The position numbers were made by a program, and so were the translations under genes. A DNA stretch of 35,306 nt from contig CAYRWM010000020.1 of assembly GCA_964428055.1 (NCBI GenBank), positions 1 to 35,306 on the forward strand, written 5' to 3'. Positions 7,750-16,416 of the stretch are shown here, one piece after another. The stretch is from CAYRWM01 sp964428055 (GTDB taxonomy: Bacteria; Bacillota; Clostridia; Christensenellales; Christensenellaceae). A model generated the notes under the pieces. That model ran no database searches, was not told where the DNA came from, and saw nothing but the letters and a program-made list of their open reading frames with translations. Numbering within the stretch: position 1 is the first letter of the stretch; the number at the start of each line of letters is the position of its first letter.

Positions 7750-10700
7750 ATGTTCGGTAAATCTTCTATTTTTAATAAGACAATCTTGAGAACAGCTGCG
7801 ATCATACTGGTCGTTTTCGCTGTATTCACCCTGTTTGCCGTTCAGGCATTTGCCGAGGAGGAACCCGAAACGGTCCGTGTCGGCTACTACGAAAATGAAG
7901 TTTTCCAGGAGGGCGGCCAGGAAGGCGCAGTTAAAACCGGCTATGCCTATGAATATTACCGCAAGCTCTCCGAATATACCGGCTGGAAATATGAATACGT
8001 GTACGGCAGCTTCGGCGACCTGTATCAGATGCTTCTGGACGGCGACATCGACCTGCTGGCAGGACTCGCATGGAAGGAAGACCGTGCCGATCTGATAGGT
8101 TATCCCGATGCCGTAATGGGCAGCGAGTCGTATTATCTGGTAAAGCACGATACGGATGATAGTATTACGGTCGATCCCGCAACCATGAACGGGAAAAAGA
8201 TAGGCGTGCTCGACAGCGCAATGGTCGATGTCCTTAATCGTTTTCTTGAAGACAAGGGCGTTAAGGCAGATGTTCTGCTGTATTCTGGGCACGTGGGGCT
8301 CCTTGATGCGTTTGATGCCGGAGATTTCGATGTTCTCGTGGCGGAGAGCGACGGAGCACACGGAAGGGATCACGCTCAGGTGCTCTATTCGTTCGGAGGC
8401 TCTGACTACTATCTCTGCGTAAGCAAAGAAAGGCCCGATCTTCTCGCTGAACTTAACGAAGCGCAGACGCAGCTCGCGGCGGAGGAGCCGGATTATCTTA
8501 ATTCCCTCAGTTCCAAATACTATTCAGTGAGTTTTAAGGCCCGCGCTTTTTCCCAGGCGGAGAGGGAATGGATGGATACTAACGATTCTCTCAGCGTGGG
8601 ATATCTTGAGAACTATCTCCCGTACAGCGACACTGACGGACAGGGTCAGGTCACCGGTCTTATAAAGGATTTGGTGCCGGATATAATCAATTCTCTCGGG
8701 ATATCGGATATTGCGGTTTCCTACAGCGGCTACAAAAGCTATGACGAAATGATCCTGGATATGAACGCGGGAAAGATAGACGTGGCTTTTCCCGTTGGCG
8801 GCGGTCTTTACTATTCCGAGGAGAACGGCATTTATCAGTCAAGTCCTGTTGCTTCGGCTGCCACGGAGATCGTTTTTCGGGGCGAGTTTAATGAGTCCAC
8901 GACTTCTCACTTCGCGGTCAATGAGAACAACCGCATGCAGTACTATTACGTAAAAACGTATTATCCTGAAGCGGAGATCACTTTTTATCCGACAATAGAC
9001 GACGCTCTTGAGGCCGTAGTTGCAGGCGAAGCCGGGTGCACGACGCTCAACGGTCTTCGTGCCAATGATATGCTTAGGAACAGCAAATACAAGGAACTGT
9101 CCCTTTATCCGGCGGGACGGAGCGACGACCGCTGCTTCGGCGTTAAGATCGGCAACGAGGGCCTTCTGAAACTGCTGAACCGCGGTATCAACGTGCTCGG
9201 TAGCGATTACGCTCAGAATCTGTCGTACCGCTATACATCGGGACTGCATTCATATTCTTTTGGTGACTTTATAGCAGATAATCTGCCGGTCTTCGTGGCT
9301 GTCATAATCGGTGTCGCCGCGCTCATCATATTCCTTCTTTTGCGCGACGTCAGGAGAACGCGCAGGGAAGCACGCGAAATGGAAGCGTCGCGGATCGAGC
9401 TGGAGAAAAAGAACGCGGAACTTGCAAGCAGCAAGGAAGCCCTTTCCGATGCGCTCATATCCGCAGAGCATGCGAACCGTGCCAAGACCACCTTCCTTAA
9501 CAATATGTCCCATGACATCCGCACACCGATGAACGCTATCGTCGGATTCACGGCACTTGCGGCATCCCATATAGACAATACGGAGCAGGTGAAGGATTAT
9601 CTCGGAAAGATATCTGTTTCAAGCCAGCATCTGCTCTCACTCATAAATGACGTTCTGGATATGAGCCGCATAGAGAGCGGCAAGGTCACCATAGAGGAAA
9701 CGGAGACACATCTTCCTGATGTAATACATGATTTAAGGACGATCATCCAGTCCAGCATCACCTCAAAGCAGCTGGAGCTTTTCATCGATACTCAGGACGT
9801 AAAGCATGAGGATATCATCACGGATAAGCTCCGTCTCAACCAGGTGCTGCTCAATATTCTGAGCAACGCCATAAAATTCACCCCAAACGGGGGAATGATC
9901 AGTTTCCGCGTGATCGAGAAGCCGGCGGAAAAAGAAGGATTCACGAATTTTGAGTTCCGCATCAAGGATAACGGTATAGGCATGAGCGAGGAATTCAGGA
10001 AGACCGTTTTCGAAGCGTTCACTCGAGAGAAGACGAGCACAGTGAGCGGCATTCAGGGTACAGGCCTCGGAATGGCGATATCAAAGAACATCGTCGACAT
10101 GATGAACGGAACAATAACTGTCGAATCCGAAGAGGGGAAGGGCAGCGAGTTCATCGTGAATATCCCCTGCCGCATAAGCGGAAAGGAAGTGAAAGCGGAG
10201 GCTCTGCCCGAGCTTTCGGGACTGAGAGCGCTGGTCGCGGATGATGACACGAATACGTGTCTGTCCGTCTGCTCCATGCTGCGCGAGATCGGCATGAGAC
10301 CCGACTGGACGAATTACGGCAAGGAAGCCGTTGTGCGCGCGAAGGAAGCCTTCGATCATGCGGATGCGTTCAAAGTATATATAATCGACTGGCTGATACC
10401 CGACCAGAACGGCATAGAGACAGCGAGACAGATAAGAAAGGCCGTCGGCGACAGCGCCCCGATCATAATCCTCACGGCGTACGACTGGGCCGACATTGAG
10501 GAAGAGGCAAAAGAGGCCGGCGTGACCGCGTTCTGCTCCAAGCCTCTGTTCATGTCTGAGCTGAGGAACGTGCTGGCTGAGCCGTTCCGCGGCGGAACGG
10601 AGACAGACACGGCAGCCGAAAGCGTGACGGACTTCACTGGCAAGAAGATCCTTCTTGCCGAGGACAATGAGATGAACCAGATGATAGCGGTGGCGCTCCT

Positions 10701-11025
10701 GGAAGAGCGGGGCTTCGACGTAGACATAGCCGCGGACGGCGTGGAAGCGGTGGAGAAGATGAAGGAATCGCCCGCCGGCACATACGACGTCATACTGATG
10801 GACGTGCAGATGCCGCGTATGGACGGATATGAGGCCGCGAAGAAGATCCGCGAGATGGACGATCCCGGAAAAGCCGGCATACCGATCGTTGCCGTTACCG
10901 CAAACGCGTTTGATGAGGACCGCAAGGACGCTATCGAAGCCGGTATGAATGGACATCTGGCAAAACCCTACGACGTGCCTTCCATCATGGCAACGCTTGA
11001 AGAGCTCCTCGGAGGAAGCAGGTAG
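7750..11025 (+). CDS. BvgS-like hybrid sensor histidine kinase with two periplasmic-binding domains
   Basis: This 1091-aa membrane kinase has a signal/anchor segment (residues about 10-35), two tandem extracellular solute-binding (SBP_bac_3-like) domains (about 37-265 and 275-500), one transmembrane helix (about 512-534), a coiled-coil, and a HisKA domain with the H-box NNMSHDIRTPMNA (phospho-acceptor His588). The HATPase domain has the N-box NQVLLNILSNAIKF (about 697) and GTGLGMAISKN. Two receiver domains follow: IIDWLIPDQ (Asp880) and ILMDVQMPRMD (Asp1018). It has no DNA-binding or enzymatic output domain, so it presumably passes phosphate to a separate regulator or Hpt protein. None is next to it. 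The binding domains suggest sensing of an amino acid or similar small ligand. GAGGAG precedes the start. Confidence 0.9.
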   Translation: MFGKSSIFNKTILRTAAIILVVFAVFTLFAVQAFAEEEPETVRVGYYENEVFQEGGQEGAVKTGYAYEYYRKLSEYTGWKYEYVYGSFGDLYQMLLDGDIDLLAGLAWKEDRADLIGYPDAVMGSESYYLVKHDTDDSITVDPATMNGKKIGVLDSAMVDVLNRFLEDKGVKADVLLYSGHVGLLDAFDAGDFDVLVAESDGAHGRDHAQVLYSFGGSDYYLCVSKERPDLLAELNEAQTQLAAEEPDYLNSLSSKYYSVSFKARAFSQAEREWMDTNDSLSVGYLENYLPYSDTDGQGQVTGLIKDLVPDIINSLGISDIAVSYSGYKSYDEMILDMNAGKIDVAFPVGGGLYYSEENGIYQSSPVASAATEIVFRGEFNESTTSHFAVNENNRMQYYYVKTYYPEAEITFYPTIDDALEAVVAGEAGCTTLNGLRANDMLRNSKYKELSLYPAGRSDDRCFGVKIGNEGLLKLLNRGINVLGSDYAQNLSYRYTSGLHSYSFGDFIADNLPVFVAVIIGVAALIIFLLLRDVRRTRREAREMEASRIELEKKNAELASSKEALSDALISAEHANRAKTTFLNNMSHDIRTPMNAIVGFTALAASHIDNTEQVKDYLGKISVSSQHLLSLINDVLDMSRIESGKVTIEETETHLPDVIHDLRTIIQSSITSKQLELFIDTQDVKHEDIITDKLRLNQVLLNILSNAIKFTPNGGMISFRVIEKPAEKEGFTNFEFRIKDNGIGMSEEFRKTVFEAFTREKTSTVSGIQGTGLGMAISKNIVDMMNGTITVESEEGKGSEFIVNIPCRISGKEVKAEALPELSGLRALVADDDTNTCLSVCSMLREIGMRPDWTNYGKEAVVRAKEAFDHADAFKVYIIDWLIPDQNGIETARQIRKAVGDSAPIIILTAYDWADIEEEAKEAGVTAFCSKPLFMSELRNVLAEPFRGGTETDTAAESVTDFTGKKILLAEDNEMNQMIAVALLEERGFDVDIAADGVEAVEKMKESPAGTYDVILMDVQMPRMDGYEAAKKIREMDDPGKAGIPIVAVTANAFDEDRKDAIEAGMNGHLAKPYDVPSIMATLEELLGGSR

Positions 11026-11079
11026 CTCACGCCGTTTCAGACAGAATAAACACCAAAGACAATTCGGGACAAAAAAAGA

Positions 11080-11118
11080 TCGCCTTGTTTAAGGTTTTCC
11101 TTAACAAAGCGATTTTTT
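11080..11118. terminator. Hairpin terminator, possibly bidirectional
   Basis: ATCGC-TTGTT-AAGG pairs with CCTTAACAA-GCGAT over a TTTT loop, with T-runs in both directions. It serves the kinase gene on the plus strand. On the minus strand it sits where a tRNA terminator would sit behind the tRNA-Ala relic at 11123. Confidence 0.7.
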
Positions 11119-11122
11119 GATG

Positions 11123-11138
11123 GTGGAGATAGTGGGTG
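11123..11138 (-). repeat. Relic of a tRNA-Ala 3' end (16 bp)
   Basis: TGGTGGAGATAGTGGG is identical to the last 16 bases of the tRNA-Ala gene at 22256-22332 (complement). The preceding bases GCGATTTTTTGA also match the flank of the real tRNA (22246-22255) except for one T. After 11138 the match stops. I read it as a displaced or decayed tRNA-Ala 3' end with its terminator. Confidence 0.65.
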
Positions 11139-11214
11139 AAGTATATACTTATGTTTTTCGAAACAGGCATTGCATGTTTAAGTAATAAACACCTTAAAAG
11201 ATGCAATTACCATT

Positions 11215-12730
11215 GAGACTATGAGAAAAAGTCTGTAAAATCATAAAAAGAGGAAAGCCTTCTATGGTAGAATCAAAATATCATAGGAGGCTATTTTTAT
11301 GGCACGAAAGAAAAAAGAGGTATATCAGGTAAAACCACTGACCGAAGGAAAAAAGAACATCATACAGCAGCTGATCAGTGAGTATAACATTGAGACGGCA
11401 GATGATATTCAGGAGGCCCTTAAGGATCTTCTGGGAGGGACCATCAAGTCCATGATGGAGTCCGAAATGGATGAACATCTGGGATATGAGAGCTATGAGC
11501 GAACAGAAGACCGGGAGCCGGGAGACAATTACCGGAACGGCACAAAGAAAAAGACAGTACGGAGCAACTATGGGGAATTTCAGATAGAAGTCCCACAGGA
11601 CAGGAACGGGAGCTTTGAACCGCAGGTAGTAAAGAAGCGTCAAAAGGATATCTCAGAGATAGACCAGAAGATAATCAGCATGTATGCAAGAGGGCTTACG
11701 ACAAGGCAGATATCGGATCAGATAGAAGAGATATACGGATTTGAATGCTCGGAGAGTTTCATATCGGATGTGACAGATAAGATCTTAGGAGAGATAACGG
11801 ACTGGCAGAACAGACCGCTGGATGATATATATCCGATACTGTTCATAGACGCGGTGCATTTCTCTGTCAGGGAAGACAATTGCATAAAGAAACTGGCGGC
11901 CTATGTGATACTGGGGATAACACTGGACGGATACAAAGATGTCATAAGCCTTCAGGTCGGAGAGAACGAGAGTTCAAAATACTGGCTGGGGGTCTTAAAT
12001 GAGCTCAAGAACCGCGGAGTAAAAGACATAATGGTCATATGCGCAGACGGACTTACAGGCATAAAGGAAGCCATAACAGCAGCGTTTCCGAGGACTGAGT
12101 ATCAGAGATGTATAGTGCATCAGGTCAGAAATACGCTTAAGTATGTGGCGCATAAGGATAAAAAAGCATTTGTTGCCGATCTTAAGACAATATATCTGGC
12201 AACAAATGAAAAGAAGGCGGTCGAGTATCTCGGGGCTGTTAAAGACAAATGGGACAAAAAGTATCCTAATGCCATGAAGAGCTGGGAAAGCAACTGGGAT
12301 GTCATATCCCCGATATTCAAGTTTTCCACTGATGTCAGAAAAGTCATATATACGACAAATGCGATAGAGAGCCTAAACTCCACATACAAGAAACTCAACA
12401 GGCAGAGAAGTGTGTTCCCAAGCGATAAGGCTCTTCTTAAACCACTTTATCTGTCTACGCTTCAGGCCACCAAAAAATGGACTCAGCCTTACAGGAACTG
12501 GGGCAAAGTATACGGCGAATTCTCAATAATGTACGAAGGGAGAATGCCGCTTTAAGTCAATACAGGACATATGAAAAGGACCGCCCTGGTTAACTATGCC
12601 CCGGCGGCCCTTGACATTCTGTATGCCCTGAAATATATTATGCTTATCCAAGGCCGATCAACTGATTTATGCCTTGAGATAATATCCACTACCATAGAAG
12701 ATTAATTTACAGAAATTATCTCACACACTC
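11215..12730 (+). mobile_element. Complete IS256-family insertion sequence
   Basis: The element is 1516 bp. The termini form imperfect inverted repeats: the left begins GAGACTATGAGAAAAAGTCT and the right end, read on the complement, begins GAGTGTGTGAGATAATTTCT; about 19 of the first 27 bases agree. It is flanked by an exact 8-bp target duplication, TTACCATT, at 11207-11214 and 12731-12738. One intact transposase gene lies inside. A hairpin downstream of the transposase (about 12579-12611) is internal to the element. Confidence 0.92.
11299..12555 (+). CDS. IS256-family transposase (mutator type)
   Basis: This 418-aa transposase is full length. The DDE catalytic residues lie in LFIDAVHFSVRED, ICADGLTGIKEA and YTTNAIESLNS; the last is the family's signature glutamate region. 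The N-terminal IQQLISEYNIETADDIQEALKDLLGGTIKSMMESEMDEHLGY region is the usual IS256 opening. A strong AGGAGG precedes the start. The reading frame is intact and the target duplications are exact, so the insertion looks recent and possibly active. Confidence 0.95.
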   Translation: MARKKKEVYQVKPLTEGKKNIIQQLISEYNIETADDIQEALKDLLGGTIKSMMESEMDEHLGYESYERTEDREPGDNYRNGTKKKTVRSNYGEFQIEVPQDRNGSFEPQVVKKRQKDISEIDQKIISMYARGLTTRQISDQIEEIYGFECSESFISDVTDKILGEITDWQNRPLDDIYPILFIDAVHFSVREDNCIKKLAAYVILGITLDGYKDVISLQVGENESSKYWLGVLNELKNRGVKDIMVICADGLTGIKEAITAAFPRTEYQRCIVHQVRNTLKYVAHKDKKAFVADLKTIYLATNEKKAVEYLGAVKDKWDKKYPNAMKSWESNWDVISPIFKFSTDVRKVIYTTNAIESLNSTYKKLNRQRSVFPSDKALLKPLYLSTLQATKKWTQPYRNWGKVYGEFSIMYEGRMPL

Positions 12731-12832
12731 TTACCATTGCTTATATTGCAAAAGAGAGGCTTTTTATTATAAGTTTATAATAATTCGTGGGAGATTTAAT
12801 GAATCAGATAAACTAAGTAATAGTACTGAAAC

Positions 12833-13486
12833 TTAATATGAATAGTATCTCTTATGTACTTCGATCATAAATGAAAGTGCTGACTCTATATGTTGCCTGG
12901 AATAAGATTCGGCATCCAAAGAGTTTCCATTTTTAATACTATCCAGTATTAGAGTGTGAAAATTCAAAGATCTCTTTTGTGACGCTGGTTCGATTATATT
13001 CATCTGGATATACTTTTCACATTGACTTATATAGTTTTTCTCCAACTCATATAATATATTATTGTTTGAGCCTTTTGCTATTGTTTCATGAAATCTTATG
13101 TTGTAACTGGCCGCTTTTTCAAAGTTATTTTCCTTGTCGGCTGCGACATATCTTTTATGATACAAATCAAGCTCATCAAGAATGTCTTTTGTGGCACGTA
13201 CTGCACAAAGATGTGCCGCAACAGGATCCAAGCCTAATCTTATTTCATATATTCTTAAGATAGCATCTATACTGAGTTCTTTTACAAAGGCACCTTTTTG
13301 AGGCATTATATCAATTAACCCCTCGTATTCCAAACGCTTCAATGCCTCCCTTACAGGTGTACGACTAACATTAAACTGCTCGCATAACGATCTTTCAGAA
13401 ATAGGCTCATCAAGCTTAAATTCCTGCTTGAATATTTTTTTTCTCAGTTCATAATATATTAAATGCTGTTTGTTTTCCCGTTTCAT
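12833..13486 (-). CDS. GntR-family transcriptional regulator (FadR/FCD subfamily)
   Basis: This 217-aa regulator has an N-terminal winged helix (residues about 8-70; ISERSLCEQFNVSRTPVREALKRLEYEGLI is the classic GntR recognition helix) and a C-terminal all-helical FCD ligand-binding domain. The FCD part includes the metal-type histidine motif IRFHETIAKGSNN and the late TLILDSIKNGNSLDAE...RQHIESA segment. It is divergent from the cupin/liv operon and separated from it by an intergenic region holding two FadR-like operators. It probably represses that operon and its own gene until the transported ligand, or a product of it, binds. AAAGGAA precedes the start. Confidence 0.9.
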   Translation of the reverse strand: MKRENKQHLIYYELRKKIFKQEFKLDEPISERSLCEQFNVSRTPVREALKRLEYEGLIDIMPQKGAFVKELSIDAILRIYEIRLGLDPVAAHLCAVRATKDILDELDLYHKRYVAADKENNFEKAASYNIRFHETIAKGSNNNILYELEKNYISQCEKYIQMNIIEPASQKRSLNFHTLILDSIKNGNSLDAESYSRQHIESALSFMIEVHKRYYSY

Positions 13487-13537
13487 AACATTCCTTTATC
13501 GTATCATGATTTAAAACAATTATAGCATAAAACAGCA

Positions 13538-13551
13538 ACTGGTGTACAAGT
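13538..13551. promoter_or_regulatory. Imperfect GntR operator
   Basis: ACTGGTGTACAAGT is an imperfect palindrome sharing the ACTGGTRTACMAGT pattern with the perfect site at 13588-13609. It is 52 nt upstream of the regulator's start codon and could mediate autoregulation. Confidence 0.5.
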
Positions 13552-13562
13552 AAAATAAATCA

Positions 13563-13591
13563 TTGACAAACAAAAAAACAAATGGTATTAT
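13563..13591 (+). promoter_or_regulatory. Sigma-A promoter of the cupin-livKHMGF operon
   Basis: TTGACA (13563-13568), 17-nt spacer, TATTAT (13586-13591). This is near consensus and lies about 60 nt upstream of the cupin start. Confidence 0.75.
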
Positions 13592-13609
13592 ACTGGTATA
13601 CCAGTATAA
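13588..13609. promoter_or_regulatory. Perfect 22-bp palindrome, probable GntR operator over the -10 box
   Basis: A perfect palindrome of 11-bp arms centred at 13598/13599, with core ACTGGTATACCAGT. The core fits the TGGTNNNACCA-like consensus of FadR-type GntR proteins, here TGGT-AT-ACCA. It overlaps the -10 element, so binding should block transcription. Confidence 0.75.
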
Positions 13610-13654
13610 AATTCCATTTAATTTCAATATTATTGCGATATGGAGGCGATGAAA

Positions 13655-14128
13655 TTGAGCAAAAGAGATGAAGTCAATACTAATGGCGGCATGTTTAACA
13701 TTTACTATGGTGATGCTAAAAAGGAAGGCAATACTAAACTTGAGGACACCGGATATCTACCTAATGGCACTAAGGGTAATTTTGTTATCACCCCTAGAGT
13801 AGGCCCCTTTCATATTGGGATGACCTCAAGTGTTCAAAAACCTGGACAGGGGATGGAACCTCATATTCATCCAACTTCAAGTGAAACTCTGCTCTGCATG
13901 AAAGGTAAGGGTCAGTTTTATTTGAAAGATAAGTGGATAGATGTTGAGGAGGGCGATGTGTTATACGCTCCTCCTGGAATCAAACACGGTTCAAGGTGTC
14001 CCGAAAATTATTCTGAACCTTGTACCGTGGTGGGTATTGCAAGCCCCCCTCAACTCGATCTGTATTTAAAATCTGATTATGATCCTAATGGTGATGATGA
14101 AGATTACGAAACGGAGTATCATGTTTAA
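13655..14128 (+). CDS. Cupin-domain protein
   Basis: A protein of about 157 aa with one cupin_2 barrel. The metal-binding motifs are visible: MEPHIHPTSSETLLCMKGKG (two His and a Glu) and the later YAPPGIKHGSR (third His). The start is uncertain. ATG at 13640 overlaps the ribosome site and ATG at 13649 is only 2 nt from GGAGG (13642-13646); the TTG at 13655 sits 8 nt away and is chosen here. It is the first gene of the liv operon. Being co-regulated with a transporter, it may be an enzyme or a binding protein for the imported compound; the reaction is unknown. Confidence 0.8.
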   Translation: MSKRDEVNTNGGMFNIYYGDAKKEGNTKLEDTGYLPNGTKGNFVITPRVGPFHIGMTSSVQKPGQGMEPHIHPTSSETLLCMKGKGQFYLKDKWIDVEEGDVLYAPPGIKHGSRCPENYSEPCTVVGIASPPQLDLYLKSDYDPNGDDEDYETEYHV

Positions 14129-14161
14129 CAAAAAAAAGAATAAAAGAAAGAAGGGTTGATT

Positions 14162-15427
14162 ATGAAAAAAATAGTTGTTTTTGTATTAGTTGTTCTAATG
14201 GTTATTTCTGCCTTCACTCTTGTTTCTTGCTCTGATCAAGCTGAAGTTCCTGAAACTCCCGCAGTTGAGCAAACGGATGATACAGCAGAAGAACCCCCGG
14301 CTGAAACACCAGCGGAACAGGCCGATGAAGCATCAGATGCAACAGGTGAGCCCATTAAGGTTGGAAATATCCAGGATACTACGGGTCCCACCTCAACTCA
14401 AGGATTATCTGTTCAGCGAGGCATAGAACTGTGCATAGATGATATTAATGCGGCTGGTGGCATTAATGGGGCTCCTATAGAACTCATATCATATGATTGT
14501 GCGGGCGATCCAGAGGAAGCTCTTAATTGCTATAAAAGACTATGTGAAATGGACGGAGTTCAAATAGTACTTGGGCCTCCGCTTTCAAATGTTGGTTTGG
14601 CATGTATTGAAGCAACGAATGAGTATAAAGTTCCTTTCCTTGGTGCATTTGCTATAAACAAATGTATGATTAATGAGGATACTGGTGAAACAAATGATTA
14701 TATGTTTGCTGTTCAGCCTACTGCCGAGTATGCAGGCAGAATACTTGCCGATTATATTATAAACAAACTCGGTTACAATAAAGTTGCAGTCCTATCAAGA
14801 TCCGACCAGGCATATCTGAATGCTAGTTACAATGAATTCAAGAATGTATTTACCGAAAATGGCGGGGAGATTGTATCAGATCAGCTTGTAACGAAAAACG
14901 ATACTGACTACAAAGTACAGATTTCAAATATGATTTCCAGCGACGCAGAAATGTTGGTACACTTCCTTGAAACAAATGATAATGTTCTGTTCTTTAATCA
15001 GTATAATCAGCTTGGCGGCACTTTAGAGGTTGGCGGAGGGAATAGTTTCGCGCAGCCCATGGTAAGCATGCTCGACAATCCGGAATCTGCAAATGGTCTT
15101 TACTTTACAAACAATGTTGATCTTGATGAAGCAGGTCTCCAGGATATAGCAAAAGCATACAATGATGCATATGGTGTTGAGGCGGACACAAAGACCTACG
15201 TTGGTTATGACCTTGGCCTTGTGTTGAAGGCAGCATTAGAAGGTGCGAGTGCCTACGATGCCGAGTCAATTAAAGCATCACTTGAAACAAACATTAATGA
15301 CATCGAACTGTGTCAAGGTGTTTTCTCATTCAGTGATCAGCATATGCCCGAGGGTCTCTCTATGGTTATATTTAAGATAGATGGTGGTGAGTATTCAGTT
15401 CTAGAACGCTATGCTCCAGAAGACTAA
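14162..15427 (+). CDS. livK: ABC transporter substrate-binding lipoprotein, branched-chain amino acid type
   Basis: This 421-aa protein is a Leu/Ile/Val-type periplasmic-binding protein (Peripla_BP_6). It starts with a lipoprotein signal ending in the lipobox LVSC (Cys23), followed by an acidic, proline-rich linker (about residues 26-60). The mature domain opens with IKVGNIQDTTGPTSTQGLSVQRGIELCIDDINAAGG, typical of LivK proteins. The ATG at 14162 follows AAGGG at good spacing; the upstream TTG is rejected. In a Gram-positive cell the lipoprotein would be tethered outside the membrane. The HAAT family also imports amides, urea and aromatic acids, so the substrate is not certain. Confidence 0.9.
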   Translation: MKKIVVFVLVVLMVISAFTLVSCSDQAEVPETPAVEQTDDTAEEPPAETPAEQADEASDATGEPIKVGNIQDTTGPTSTQGLSVQRGIELCIDDINAAGGINGAPIELISYDCAGDPEEALNCYKRLCEMDGVQIVLGPPLSNVGLACIEATNEYKVPFLGAFAINKCMINEDTGETNDYMFAVQPTAEYAGRILADYIINKLGYNKVAVLSRSDQAYLNASYNEFKNVFTENGGEIVSDQLVTKNDTDYKVQISNMISSDAEMLVHFLETNDNVLFFNQYNQLGGTLEVGGGNSFAQPMVSMLDNPESANGLYFTNNVDLDEAGLQDIAKAYNDAYGVEADTKTYVGYDLGLVLKAALEGASAYDAESIKASLETNINDIELCQGVFSFSDQHMPEGLSMVIFKIDGGEYSVLERYAPED

Positions 15428-15452
15428 TCGATTCCATTAGCACTACTAATAT

Positions 15453-15482
15453 GGCTGCCCGGTATTCTTTGTCCGGGCAGCC
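15453..15482 (+). promoter_or_regulatory. Strong intergenic hairpin between livK and livH
   Basis: GGCTGCCCGG pairs perfectly with CCGGGCAGCC over a 10-nt loop. No T-run follows, so it is not a standard terminator. A hairpin of this kind after a binding-protein gene commonly protects the upstream mRNA from 3' decay and gives the binding protein in excess over the permeases. Confidence 0.7.
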
Positions 15483-15530
15483 TATCTATCAAAAACAAAC
15501 AAAAATATAGCGCTGGGAAGTGGTTAATAT

Positions 15531-16400
15531 ATGGTATTTATATATGGCATTTGTACAGGTGCGGTTTATGCCTTGATTGCTGTTGGCTTTGCTTTGGTTT
15601 TTAATGTGCTGAAGTTTTCCAATTTCTCTCATGGCGGCGTAATGGTGACTTGTGCTTATATAGGGTTTGTGTTTTCAAAGCAAACGGGTGCAAATTTGGG
15701 TCTCACCTTGCTTGTCGCCGCATTATGCGGTGGACTTATCGCAATGGGCATAGAGTTTATAGGTTTTAGACGATTGAGAAAGAAAAAAGCAGATGCGATG
15801 CTTTATTTCGTTTCAACTGTTACAATAAGCACTTTGCTTTCAAATTTAATGGTGCTATTCTTTGGTGGCAGTTACAATTCATATCCTTCCTTCTTTGATG
15901 TGCCCTATGTTCCGTTGTTTGGTATTAATATATCAAAAGTTGAGTTGTTGTGTTTCGTTATATCAATTGGAGCGCTTATAGCGTTAATTCTTATATTGCA
16001 AAAAACGAAATTCGGCATGGCCGTCAGAGCCATTTCAACTGATGCAGAAACAACAAATCTCATGGGTGTTAATACCACGGTTTTGATAAGCATAGTTTTC
16101 TTTATCTCTGGTGTGTTTGGTGGTCTTGCTGGTGTTTTTCTAGGCATGACACAAACTTTGACTACCAGCATGGGAGGACTTGTTGTAAAAGGGTTTATGG
16201 CGTCTGTGCTAGGTGGATTAGGAAGTATAGCTGGCGCAATAATCGGTGCTTTTGCAATTGCAATGATAGAGACCATATGCGGCAGTATAGAGTTTATTGG
16301 CTCCGGTTACGCACCAGTTGTTACATTTGCAATTGTTTTGGTTTTTCTCCTTTTGCGTCCTCGCGGAATACTGGGAAGATCAGCAATAGAGAAGGCTTAA
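15531..16400 (+). CDS. livH: Branched-chain amino acid-type ABC transporter permease LivH
   Basis: This 289-aa integral membrane permease has about eight hydrophobic segments. It opens directly with YGICTGAVYALIAVGFALVFNV, the LivH pattern, and FSNFSHGG is the conserved early loop. KFGMAVRAISTDAETTNLMGVN is the cytoplasmic coupling region that contacts the ATPase. It lies between livK and livM in the expected order and would pair with LivM in the membrane. Confidence 0.93.
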   Translation: MVFIYGICTGAVYALIAVGFALVFNVLKFSNFSHGGVMVTCAYIGFVFSKQTGANLGLTLLVAALCGGLIAMGIEFIGFRRLRKKKADAMLYFVSTVTISTLLSNLMVLFFGGSYNSYPSFFDVPYVPLFGINISKVELLCFVISIGALIALILILQKTKFGMAVRAISTDAETTNLMGVNTTVLISIVFFISGVFGGLAGVFLGMTQTLTTSMGGLVVKGFMASVLGGLGSIAGAIIGAFAIAMIETICGSIEFIGSGYAPVVTFAIVLVFLLLRPRGILGRSAIEKA

Positions 16401-16416
16401 AGGGGGAGGTGCTAAT

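Noticed and set aside
11141..11152. AAGTATATACTT palindrome beside the tRNA relic
   Set aside because: It resembles half of the Abi-island operator, but the match is short and AT-rich; no promoter is attached.
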